A stretch of 64,000 nt of DNA from Petrosia ficiformis (taxonomy: Eukaryota; Porifera; Demospongiae; Haplosclerida; Petrosiidae), in the NCBI GenBank assembly GCA_947044365.1, contig OX345644.1, positions 6,173,577-6,237,576 of the forward strand, read 5' to 3'. The notes under the pieces are model-generated. The model saw nothing but the letters and a program-made list of their open reading frames with translations, made no database searches and was not told the DNA's origin. Positions 51,601 to 62,300 of this stretch are shown here, in pieces. Positions within the stretch are counted from its first letter, which is position 1. Each line of letters begins with the position of its first letter. The position numbers were made by a program, and so were the translations under genes.

Positions 51601-54390
51601 GATGCATTACGAGGTAACAAATCATCACTCGAGTCTTGATTGTACACACTCAATAGACCTCTGGTGGAATCGATATACACCGGATGAAGACTAGCTGTTA
51701 TTACACATAAAAATTCATTGTCTTGTTTAACTTCCAAGTACACACCACTAGTGAAGACAGCGCCTAATGTACTAGCTCTTTCTTCACCTCCAAATGTATC
51801 CACTTCTCGAATAGATACAATAACATTATTAAACTCCTCAGGTATTGAACTACCTAATTCAACTACTAAACCATTAACTAATAGTTGAATACCAATTGGA
51901 GTAGATCTAAATTCAACAGTGTCAGAATCATTCTGCTTAGCCACTATAGCAGAGAACACTGTTGCTAAGAAATCATCTCCAAAAACATTCTCAGCTGGTA
52001 CCATTCGTCCCTGTAATTTAAATCTGTTATCAAAAGTGCCAATAAGAATGAATTCTCCTCTTCCATTGAATGTGTATTGGAGTTCATCTAATGTTATCAA
52101 ATGAGGATCACCAAACATCCAACCTGTGAAATAGAAATTATATATTTATTTTTACTTGTTAAAATTTGTGGAATGAAATTCATGTACATATTGTCCTACC
52201 AATGATTTAAAATAAGTTTATCCATTGCTTAGTTGTGTAGTATATAATAGAATTATTATGCATTTATGTACCTGCAGCACCCAGGCGAAACTTGGAACAG
52301 TTATCAGAAGGACGTTTGTTGTAGTATTCCGTACATTCACTCTTAGATCCAACACAACAAACAAGATATGTCGAGATATCAAAAAGATAGTGAAATTCCC
52401 AACTAAAACAAGATGATTGTGCATCAGCAGATCCACCAAAAGAGCACCAACTATTAAGTTGCCATATTCATCATAGCAACACTCTTGAGATGGATTAAGT
52501 ATTCCATTAGAAACCAAACTGCAATTATATATAATAATCATAATACACTATAGAATATTAGCATGCATGTTAATCATATGGGGCAAGCCTAAAAAGGCTG
52601 TGTTAGAAAACCTCTCACAAACTCTGTAATCTATCTTCTCTTTGGGCATCAGCTATTGTCTTTCTCACGAATCAGTTGTAAAGAACGGCACCTCGAGTAG
52701 GTGCGGTAAATGACACAGGTTAAAACCCAAATGACAAAAGACCCTACAATCGAACACACCCTCTCAAAATATTTAAGATCCCTCAATCACACTTTTCTCT
52801 CCTCTTTAGCTTTGTCCTTCTCTTATGGCTTTCAAAATTCAGGAACTTGTATAGTGATGGGTGATACTATCGAAAATATTGATATAATGGATACTTTTAC
52901 TACTAATCAATTACTAATCAATTACTAATCAATTACTAATCAATTACTATGTATCGAAACAAGAAACGTGATTGCTTTGCACATATGCTCATATATTAAC
53001 ATGTGGCAGTCTGGTCACATGTACTGAGTCTACTAGTCTAGCTGCTGCGATTAGAAATGAGAAATCAGCTGCATCATCAGCTACAATCAAAGATGAATAA
53101 CGAATTATTCCTACCAACAAAAGTAATCAACTAGTCCCAGTTTGATGGGCACTCTTTTTTTTTAAGGAAGCAGCATGGCGGCTTAGTGGTTAGAACTTGA
53201 GCCTCCTGATTGAATGGTCGATCGCGTCAGTGGTTCCGAGTTTGGCTGTAGTCGTGTTGTTTCCTGGAAAGAGAGTGTCTGTTTTTCTGTGGACTTCATT
53301 GCTAAAAGTAATTAATACTCCTGAATAAACATTACCCATCACTAATGTGTATAAAAGACATTTATGGAATACATAATTATATGCATAATATAGAGTATAT
53401 GTACGTATAATTATATATATAATTTATTTATATATATGTAATAGTTATAACACCTCTAGGCAGGCTGTATCGAAGGAGAGGTTACTGTAAATCAGGTACA
53501 GCCCAACTAGAAGTGTTAACTGATTTATTTATGTTGAGTGAGTGTATTTGGGTTGTAGCTTCACACTATCTAACTAATTAGTACAAAAATAGAACTAAAA
53601 CTGCCGTGCAAGCAGGCAGGCAGGCAGACAGACACAGACAGATAGATAAAGGTGAAGCTACCATAATTTCATACACAATTACTTACCTTGTGTTTAATGC
53701 TCTTGCCAAATAACAGGTTGTTCCAGGTCCATGTATAAATCTATCAATAACTCTTTTACCAGGAGTGGTCGTTGATCAAAACCACTGAGTGCTAGTTCAG
53801 CTAGTAAAATATTACATGGACATGCATCCAAATCAGTCCTTATAGTATCGAGTGTCTCAGATATCCATTGTGAACAGGATTCTTCATCTGGCTTTGTTTC
53901 TGTCTTTCTGAAAAGCACATGACTCCATCTTGCAGGACTACCACTACCTAGTTGAATCAATTTCTTCAGTGCATTCAAGTATGTATCATTGCTCGATTGA
54001 ATGGAGAAAGTGTTAATTGAAATCCTAATGAATGCAAGTGAATATGGTGACATGAAAGGTAAAGGTAGGGTAATTCCATCATCTCTTTGCGAAAGATCCG
54101 GAAGAAGTACATTTGTATTACCATTGTTAGACAAACTAGGTTTCAGAACCATATCAATTGTCCATGAAAGAGGTAGACTACTTTCAGTAAAGGCAGTATC
54201 GGCTTCCTGTAGACTAATATCAATCGTGAATAAATTATCTGAGTCTGTCAGAGGAAAGATAGCAGATGGAAACCAGTTGATACTGAGAATCTCATCAGCA
54301 CTTATTATTAAGCCACTTCCATTTGTTGTGATTGATACATCAGCGAGATCAGAATATTGTTCTGTGTTAAAATTTAATTGAATATAAAAT

Positions 54391-54430
<40 letters not shown>

Positions 54431-55814
54431 GAAGATAAAGATATCAGATAAACACATGAGCAACTTACGAGAGGAGAATGTCACACTTTCATCTTCATAC
54501 TCAACATTTCCCACCTTTACTTTGATAGGTATACGTCCATTTACATCAAGCTTTGGTGATATACACATTGCCTCCATTTGTGAAATTCGAACACAAGAAG
54601 TCTCAGTGTCACCAAAATGACACGTGATTGATGAGGACTCATTAAAACAAGGTCCTGCTATTATTATTGGGGTTCCTCCTAGTTGATTACCATAATTAGG
54701 AGAGATAGAATACGAACCTATTGAAGATAATTGTAAAATAGCATTAATAATGCCATTATAATTTATAATTAATTTCACAGTACACTGTTGAATGGACATT
54801 AAAATGCAAGAAATAATACATTGACTAACCAGTGATTGAGTCATCACATTCTAATCCACTTTGAATTCTTCCGTTAACTTGAAATACAAACATACCAGGT
54901 ATATTAACATTACTTATCTTATCAATATTGATTATATTATCAGTGAATGACCCATTAATAACTGTAAAATCAACAAGATTTCCTGAATCAAATCCTGCTT
55001 GTGCTGGGCTGCCTCCAAATCCCTTTACATCACTACTAGCATCACCAGTTGTCCATTGAATACCACCATCAGCATATAAGAACAGGACAAATGAAAGTAC
55101 ATCATCTGTTGCTAGGATACACTGGAATGTGTTTGTCTATAGAACACAAAATATATTGCATGGATAAGTGTTATAATGTGTAAAATTATTATTAATACCA
55201 AGTCTGTGTGTTGATCAAAATATCCTACATGATCCCATGTTGCTACAACCACTTCTTGAGCTATGAATGATGTTGAAAGTTGCGGAAAGGCTGCAGCTAT
55301 TTCATCTCTAACTCTCAATATTATTTCTGGATCAGTAGTTGATCTATACCATACAATACCAGTACCACGAGTATCCACATTAGCCCGATATGGTGCTATA
55401 ATAGGAACACCACCATCCAGTGGAAAGCTTTCTGGAGTATAATCTGGCAGGCCTCGAGTAAAAGAGATGTCTCCGTTGTTGTTTATCTAAAAATTGGAAA
55501 TTATAATGATGTTCAGTAGCGTGTGCAATTCACAATACCTTTATGTATGCATATAAGATTAGTATTATAAAATTATGAATAATACATATTGACACACTTA
55601 CATGTATTGTTTGGTATGTTTCGTTGTAAAATGTAAATCCAAAATTCAGTGGCAAGGCTGTTGACCCATCATCAATTCCACGTAGTTCTGTATCTTTGAC
55701 ACTATCACGAAATGGAAAGAATTGATCCAATGGAATACTATAGCACACAGTGAAAAGGAACATCAGAATGAACAGAAAATAGCTTTGAAACATTGTAAAT
55801 TGAAATGTTGCCAT
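48699..55814 (-). CDS. Mesh/MUC4-like NIDO-IPT-AMOP-VWD-EGF membrane protein, 14 exons
   Basis: Exons: 55602-55814, 55199-55486, 54830-55136, 54469-54717, 53687-54361, 52272-52518, 51542-52123, 51137-51394, 50764-50859, 50587-50706, 50142-50261, 49697-49816, 49252-49371, 48699-48904. The sum is 3601 nt, two short of 1201 codons. Order: signal peptide (LFILMFLFTVCYSIP); NIDO (about 75-245, VPIIAPYRANVDTRGTGIVW); IPT/TIG (about 272-352, ISPNYGNQLGGTPIIIAGPC); AMOP (about 505-640, LDACPCNILLAELA ... CCYDEYGNLIVG); VWD with GDPH (codons 52101-52112); one EGF (CARGACVANDTCNCPFGYDG), then four near-identical EGFs (CKNGGNCTRQ); a membrane helix (about 1136-1165); a 30-residue tail. The architecture matches insect Mesh and vertebrate MUC4/SUSD2, surface proteins of epithelia and junctions. 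Two apparent 1-nt deletions break the AMOP frame (about 53740-53790 and about 52437-52446), so the gene may be inactivated, polymorphic or mis-sequenced. Confidence 0.85.
48955..50735. repeat. 445-bp tandem repeat, four copies, each with one EGF exon
   Basis: Starts, splice sites and intron text recur with a period of exactly 445 bp (exons at 49252, 49697, 50142 and 50587). Differences are a few bases per unit. Each exon is 120 nt with phase 1 at both ends, so copy number can change without shifting the frame. Confidence 0.95.
51468..51492. repeat. Short TA microsatellite
   Basis: About 20 bp of TA repeat just beyond the donor of the VWD exon. Confidence 0.9.
52903..52950. repeat. Four copies of a 12-bp repeat
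   Basis: actaatcaatta is repeated in tandem in the int&shy;ron between the two AMOP exons of the Mesh-like gene. Confidence 0.85.
53165..53340 (+). mobile_element. Possible degenerate tRNA-derived SINE
   Basis: ggcggcttagtggttagaac resembles a pol III A box, and about 45 bp later gtggttccgagtttgg resembles a worn B box. It follows a poly-T run in a Mesh-like intron. The fold is not convincing, so this is tentative. Confidence 0.35.
54388..54432. repeat. AC and TA microsatellite
   Basis: acacacac followed by tatatata in the intron between the IPT and following exons. Confidence 0.95.
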
Positions 55815-55876
55815 TTCTGTTATACTGTGTGATCGAACTGCTTATGTGTGCAACTGACTGTGTGTGTGATTGTTAT

Positions 55877-56385
55877 TAGCACACATTCATGTACACTATC
55901 ATTACATGCTTGACAGCATACAACAGTGATTCTAGTACATTCATGTACACTGTCACTACATGCTTGACAGTGTACAATAGTGATTCTAGCACATTCATGT
56001 ACACTGTCAGTACATGCTTGACAGCATACAACAGTGATTCTAGTACATTCATGTACACTGTCAGTACATGCTTGACAGCATACAACAGTGATTCTAGTAC
56101 ATTCATGTACACTGTCAGTACATGCTTGACAGTGTACAATAGTGATTCTAGCACATTCATGTACACTGTCAGTACATGCTTGACAGCATACAACAGTGAT
56201 TCTAGTACATTCATGTACACTGTCAGTACATGCTTGACAGCATACAACAGTGATTCTAGTACATTCATGTACACTGTCAGTACATGCTTGACAGTGTACA
56301 ATAGTGATTCTAGCACATTCATGTACACTGTCAGTACATGCTTGACAGCATACAACAATGTTCTATGTAGTAAATGTATTTATAT
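55877..56385. repeat. 54-bp minisatellite, about nine copies
   Basis: The unit contains cattcatgtacactgtcagt, acatgcttgacag and caacagtgattctag. Two variants (gcatacaacag and gtgtacaatag) alternate in a higher-order pattern. It begins about 60 bp upstream of the Mesh-like start codon. A single copy with matching 3' flank lies at about 58925-58995. Confidence 0.95.
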
Positions 56386-56499
56386 AGCATCAACTCCAAC
56401 AGAAATGTGCTACATTTTTAACACATATACATTGTAACACTGCCAGTTCCAAAAAGGAAGTCAAAACCATCACGATAAGCTCATGTGAATATCAATATA

Positions 56500-56700
56500 C
56501 TACTATTGTTTTAGTTAACTATAACTAAAACCCCTCTAGTAAGGCATTGTGACTTTTAGTTAACTAAACTATTACTTACAGTTATATTGCAATAACTAAA
56601 ACAAACAAATGAGGCACTTTTAGTTAGTTAACTAAAATTAACCCTTTTAGTAAGCCTAACATTACTAAAATTTTAAAAACCTGTCATACCATAAAAGCGG
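56500..56700. mobile_element. Element built on the TTTTAGTTAACTATAACTAAAA palindrome
   Basis: Short palindromic blocks (ttagttaacta, ggcactttta) recur in inverted order. Related copies lie at about 57130-57360 and 60095-60295. Probably a small foldback element; no coding content. Confidence 0.5.
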
Positions 56701-56734
56701 TCGATGTTATCTAACTAACACATCATACTCAGTG

Positions 56735-58285
56735 TAAATACTTTCATACTTTCACTGCTGTTTGATATTGTATGGTGTGTGTTAGTTTCAGACTTACCCA
56801 AGAGATCTATTAAATAATTGATACAAATGTAATTATTATTTTAATCTTAATGTACTAAGTGGGGTTTAGAATATAGTGAGATATTTTGGATGTATGGTTC
56901 CAAACAGAGGTAGTTCAACAACTGTATCTAGAATACTTTCAGATTCTTTTCTTTCCTACAAAGCAAAAAATCCCAATTCAGCCAACACTTTCTGTTCTTC
57001 ATCTTTAGGCACACAAGACGCTTCACATTACACTAAACAAAAAGTAACAAAGCTTTAATTACAAGATAAATATGTTTTACTTGAATAATTTAGCAATGTT
57101 CGAGCTGTGTAAATTGTGTATGTAATAGTGTTGTTTTAGTTAACTATAACTATAACTAAAACCCGTATAGCAAGCCCTCATTTTTAATAAATAACATGTC
57201 TACTGTAACTAAAATGAAAATTGGCTAAAATGGGAACTTTTAGTTTGTTAACTAAAACTCTTTTAGGGATTATTAAACTATAATTAGTTTGATAAACTAG
57301 GCATACTATAACTATTACTGAAAGTGGTCATTATTGTCAAACTAAAACAATACTAGCATGAATACTCATTAACCCTTAGAGCACTGATGTCACATATATA
57401 TGACATTTCACCCCTACGTGGTTCGCCGTCTGTTCCTGGCTACACGAAGCTGTCCAAATGCTTGTAATTGGCGTCAAGCACAATGTGGCTAAAAAAGTTG
57501 ATGTTTTTTCGGCCGCCCTTTGGCCTAAATAATGACTACGGGGGGAATTTTAAAGGTGGTGTCCCCCCGTTAGCGGGGGTTCGAAGGGGGCGCAGCCCCC
57601 TCGCAGCCGACGAATTAGCATTTTTTGACGCCGCCCACGCACCTCTGGTGGGTAGCTGAGGCATTTTCCTTGCTGTGAAATCTGAAATTGTGGGTGTAGC
57701 TGGTGCCAACATGCAGTGGGGTCATTTTGTTAGCCCCAGTTGCAGTCAAAAGAGGGAGAGCACTGCATTTGATTTGATCCTACGATGCGCTTGGGGACTT
57801 TCGAGTCCCGGTAAGCAAGTTGGTGGAAGTGGTACTCCATGTCGGAAAAGGAGCCAAGTTTGGGGTAGAGAAAGTGAACGGTGGTCAAATTATATGCAAT
57901 AGATTCACCAGTGTTGGAAATGGGAAGAATTTTGAAAAACAGGCTCAGTGCTCTAAGGGTTAAAGGTAAAGGTATAATTTTTGGAATAGATTTCCACTCA
58001 CTGTAGTTAGAGAAATTTGACAGATGTATTCTAAAGACTGCATTGCCACTTAAAATTAAGTACCACTGGCAACTCATGAGTTACTCTAAGCCATTCATCA
58101 TCTTTGGATTTATTTTTCCTTAGAATCTGAAGGGATAAAAATGTTTCATGATATTTAATGACTATATATAATTATAGCAAGAATGGCCTCATCAACATTT
58201 TTTTCAGGAGAATCAAAAAAATATCGAATACAAATTCAATGATGATGTCTTCTGTAGTATATAGCCTCCCCATTATATATTTATC
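56735..58285 (-). pseudogene. Broken copy of the UPA/C-terminal exons of the ZU5-UPA-death gene
   Basis: 57964-58285 matches 60318-60640 (UPA exons), and 56735-57368 matches about 59690-60300 (next exons and introns), in the same order and strand. The copy is disabled: one base is lost near 57016 (cacacaagacg against cacacaaagacg), a tryptophan codon has become TAG near 56964, and the UPA part is frameshifted near 58200-58270. A TTAA-flanked MITE (57369-57963) sits exactly between the two halves. It looks like a tandem segmental duplicate that decayed. Confidence 0.75.
57369..57963. mobile_element. TTAA-flanked (piggyBac-like) MITE, copy 2
   Basis: TTAACCCTTAGAGCACTGA at the left and its inverse (cagtgctctaagggttaa) at the right, with TTAA duplicated. 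About 595 bp with a GC-rich interior (ccccgttagcgggggttcga). The duplicated locus at about 60296-60318 lacks it, giving an empty site. The TTAA target is characteristic of piggyBac elements. Confidence 0.8.
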
Positions 58286-58530
58286 TGATCTATTTTGCAT
58301 AGCAGCTCTTTTCCGTTACTAGACACTTCATACACTGCCTTGACCTGCTGACCACCTTGCGTTGAGTTGATAACCTGATCAATTTGGCCTTGTGCATCTG
58401 GATTCAACCTCTCATTTACAACTTTTGGTCCACCTTTTGTATTCATTACAGCCATACCTCCCTCTGTTGTCTCCCTTATGTATGTTTCATTTGTGGCTTC
58501 TTGTGCCGTGAGTCTTTGCACTAGAAAAAT
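58273..58530 (-). CDS. Orphan exon-like frame, unknown product
   Basis: Preceded by a good acceptor (ttttctag on the minus strand, about 58522-58531). The frame encodes about 80 residues including AQEATNETYIRETTEGGMAV and GGPKVVNERLNPDAQGQIDQ, then stops at the junction with the duplicated UPA block. Composition is protein-like (few Cys, balanced charge) but I recognise no family and no partner exon. It may be a relic of the gene into which the duplicate landed. Confidence 0.3.
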   Translation of the reverse strand: MFLVQRLTAQEATNETYIRETTEGGMAVMNTKGGPKVVNERLNPDAQGQIDQVINSTQGGQQVKAVYEVSSNGKELLCKIDQINI

Positions 58531-58924
58531 GTTATAAATACTGAATCTGGTGCAACAGAAATGGTATGTGTTTTACACTATCAATCCCTTTTAAATGTGT
58601 GTTTAAACCTACAGTTTAAATGTAGTTAACAAATTGGAGGAGAGACAGGGCCACTTCCTTGTTTGGTTATGTTGTGTTGCTGCCATTTTGCTGCCCTCTG
58701 GTCCAACCCAGGGGTGGGTCTGGATAGAGCACATGTGTAATAATAATTAAGCTTCACGTGTGTTGACTTTATCCAGTGCAATCTCTGGCCATCTTGCAGG
58801 CATATATTTATCCCTCCCACCTCTTCCCAGGCATATCAATGTGTACCTTTGTATAACTTGTATGTTGTTTGTATGTACGTATATATATATTTCCACTGTG
58901 TGCTATACGCACTTCAGTGTGACC

Positions 58925-58995
58925 TTCACATTCATGTACACTGTAACTACATGCTTGACAGCATACAACAGTGATTTGTGTAGTAATTTTATATA
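58925..58995. repeat. Solo copy of the 54-bp minisatellite unit with shared flank
   Basis: cattcatgtacactgtaact, acatgcttgacagcatac and the following tgtagtaa...tatagca text match the 3' end of the array at 56309-56390, so the array probably arose inside a dispersed element. Confidence 0.7.
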
Positions 58996-59309
58996 TAGCA
59001 TTAGCAAAAAGCTTTCATGTGCAAGAAGGAAATGTATTGGTTATGTCATACCTCTGCCTCAGTGATTACAAACTTGGTGTAGGCCTAGTACTTGAGGCAT
59101 GACATAATACATACATATATATATAAATATTATAATTATACGTATATATAATATAAGTATATAATTATGTATTCTACATAATATTATATATAATTATAAT
59201 AATTATATATAATATTATAATACTTACATGATAAATGTGTTTTAAATTTATAACCATCACACATAAAGGTTTGATATATACACAAATGATAAAATTCATT
59301 GTATTATAA

Positions 59310-62300
59310 TCAATACTGCATAGCTGTCATACTGAATAGATTCCTAAGTTTTGGGCACTTTTCTAAAGCCTTATCGGTTTCGTCAAAAGAAATGGATTGA
59401 AAGTGGACTCTAGTTAGACTTTCAGCTTTTTCACAGCAATTTATCAATGCCAAAGCACGGATGAATTTCTGCCATCTTGGTTTTTCCTTGTGTTTCCATT
59501 TTAGTTCAACATGAAATAACCGATCACGTAGTGTATGGTAGACACTAGTAATCTCATTACAGTCTGTATCACGAACTCCAAGACAAACACAGAAATATGC
59601 TACATCATTAAAATGTACAACATCTTCCGTTTGAAGCAGGAAATCACCATCATCAAGATAAGCTCCTGTGAATATTAATATATAATACGTAGTGAGTGTG
59701 AATACTTTCATACCTTCATTGTTGTTCGATATTGTTTGGTACGTGTTACTTTCAGACTTACCCAAGAGATCTATTAAATAATTGATACAAATGTAATTAT
59801 TAATCTTAATGCACTAACTGGGATTTAGAATAATAGTGAGATATTTAGGATGTATCGTTCCAAACAGAGGTAGTTCAACAACTGTATCTAGAATACTTTT
59901 CGATTCTTTTCTTTCCCACAAAGCAAAAAATCCCAGTTCAGCCAACACTTTCTGTTCTTCATCTTTAGCCACACAAAGACGCTTCACATTACACTAAACA
60001 AAAAGTAACAAAGCTTTAATTACAAGATAAATATGTTTTACTTGAATAATTTAGCAATGTTTGAACTGTGTAAATTGTGTATGTAATAGTGTTGTTTTAG
60101 TTAACTATAACTATAACTAAAAAAACCCGTATAGCAAGCCATCATTATTAGTTAATTAAATAAATAATGTAACTAAAATGAAAATTGGCTAAAACGGGCA
60201 CTTTTAGTTTGTTAACTAAAATTCTTTTAGTGATTATTAAACTAAAAGTTTGATAAACTAGGCATACTACAACTATAACTAAAAGTGGTCATTCCATACT
60301 AATATGAAAATCCAAACCTCTAGAGGTGTAATTTTTGGAATTAATTGCCAGCCACTGTAGTTAGAGAAATTTGACAGATCCATTCTAATGACTGTATTGT
60401 CACTAAAATTAAGTGCCACTGGCAACTCATGAGTTACTGTGAGCCATTCATTATCTTTGAATTTTTTTTTCCTTAGAATCTGAAGGGATAAAAATACTTC
60501 TTGATATTTAATGACTATAATTATAACAAGAATGACCTCATCAATAATGTTTTCAGGAGAGTCAAAAAATATTACGAGTACAAATTCAAAGAGAGTGGAC
60601 GAAGATGTCTTTCGTAGCAGCCTCCCCATTATATATTTATCTGATCCATCTTCTTCAAGGCAAGCTAATCCTTTAGTACTAAAATCCGTCACATTAATGT
60701 AACCATACGAAGTGCTACGATCAAATTGACTCTCCATAATTTCAAATATGTAATTATCGTTTTCAGTACTATCAGTAGCCATGACAACTCTAATTAAAGA
60801 ATCATCGAAAGGTTTTTTACTATATTTCATTCCAATTGTAATAGGTTGTAAGAAATCTTTACTACTTGATATCCAGTAGACAGCACTGGACAATGACCAA
60901 TTCTTTGAGTCAAGAAAAAGGAAGGGACCTGATAAAGTTATACGTACTACCATTTCTGCTAAATATCCTCTTGGTAAAGCATCTGATGGTGCATAAACGC
61001 TGATTCCATAACCTTTCCAGTGTTGGTTAAATGGGATACCTCCTGCAACTTGAAATTTTATAGTATGAAGAACTTCTACAAATGGTAAGGGTGCTGCAAT
61101 ACAAAAGATGACAATGATATCACATATGCAGGCACAGGTAAATTGTATAATTATTGACTTACAAGGATAAGGACGTCTGTTGTGAAAGTTGCAAAAATAT
61201 ATTATCAACATACTAAACAATAAAAAGAGTACTACAGAAAAGAGGCTATGCCTGGTCACTGTTACTCTAGGTATTTTCAGGTGTGACTTGATAGCTAAAT
61301 AACAATATCTTTGCATGATTCTAAAATGAAAAATGTTTCTCTGCATACCTTGATTTTGATATATGCGTATTGTTAAAGAAATTAAGTACAATATTCCAAC
61401 ACACCAATGAAATACATGGAAAAGTAAATCCATTGAGTTATCTGTTGAGATATGCTATAATTAATTACACTTTATCAATCATAATTATACAGTCATACCC
61501 TTTTCACAGAATCTTCCAAAATAAGGTGGTTCACATATGCAGTAAAACTTGAAAATGTGTTGAACACAAGTTCCATTGTTAATACAAGGGTTTGCTATCT
61601 CACACTTTGTATGATCTATTTTAAAAAGATAATATATTTAAGTAGAAACAGGTATACTAATGATTGCTTTCCGCATAGGGATGGTTTTATTGGCCATAAA
61701 AAAGCAATGTTACTAGACAGAGAACCCTAAGGTATTAAAATGTCACTACTTACTTTCTTTATCACACAAATCTCCTTTGTAGCCAAATGGACAATTACAA
61801 GTATTATTAGCCACACAGGCTCCACGAACACAAGGTGGTATACAAATAACTTGAGATGAAAAAAAGAGATAAATCAATATTGATAATAATAAAAGAATCT
61901 TTTATTCACTAACTTGGTGAAGTGAACACAACCTCTTTTTGGATTATTTCCACTTGTCGTACTGTAGTATTACCGATATCTGGACGACCAGTTGCTGCAA
62001 TATCAAATAAACATCTGGTATCACCATGACATGTTTCGTTAGCTTCTTCTTCCAATGTAATGTTACTAAAGGTAGCCTCAAACATAGGAGTGAAATCAGG
62101 ATCATAATAAGTTGAGAAATTTGCTGTAGGGCTGTATGTGAACAAACTTTCAGTTGCATTACTAATTATCCCTAAAAGAAAAGATTATAGATTAAAGCCT
62201 CACAATGATGTGAAAATTATGATGTGATGAACTTATATGTACTATATAGTGTATTGTGTATGTAATGTCATAAGGTTAGTGCTTGATTATACTGTAACTC

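Noticed and set aside
55876..56437. 160- and 182-codon repeat frames on both strands
   Set aside because: Translation of the 54-bp minisatellite; open frames on both strands come from the unit length, with no start context, splice sites or domain.
57468..58077. Frames at 57468-57659, 57675-57902 and 57730-58077
   Set aside because: They lie in the MITE and in the decayed UPA copy and show no conserved protein.
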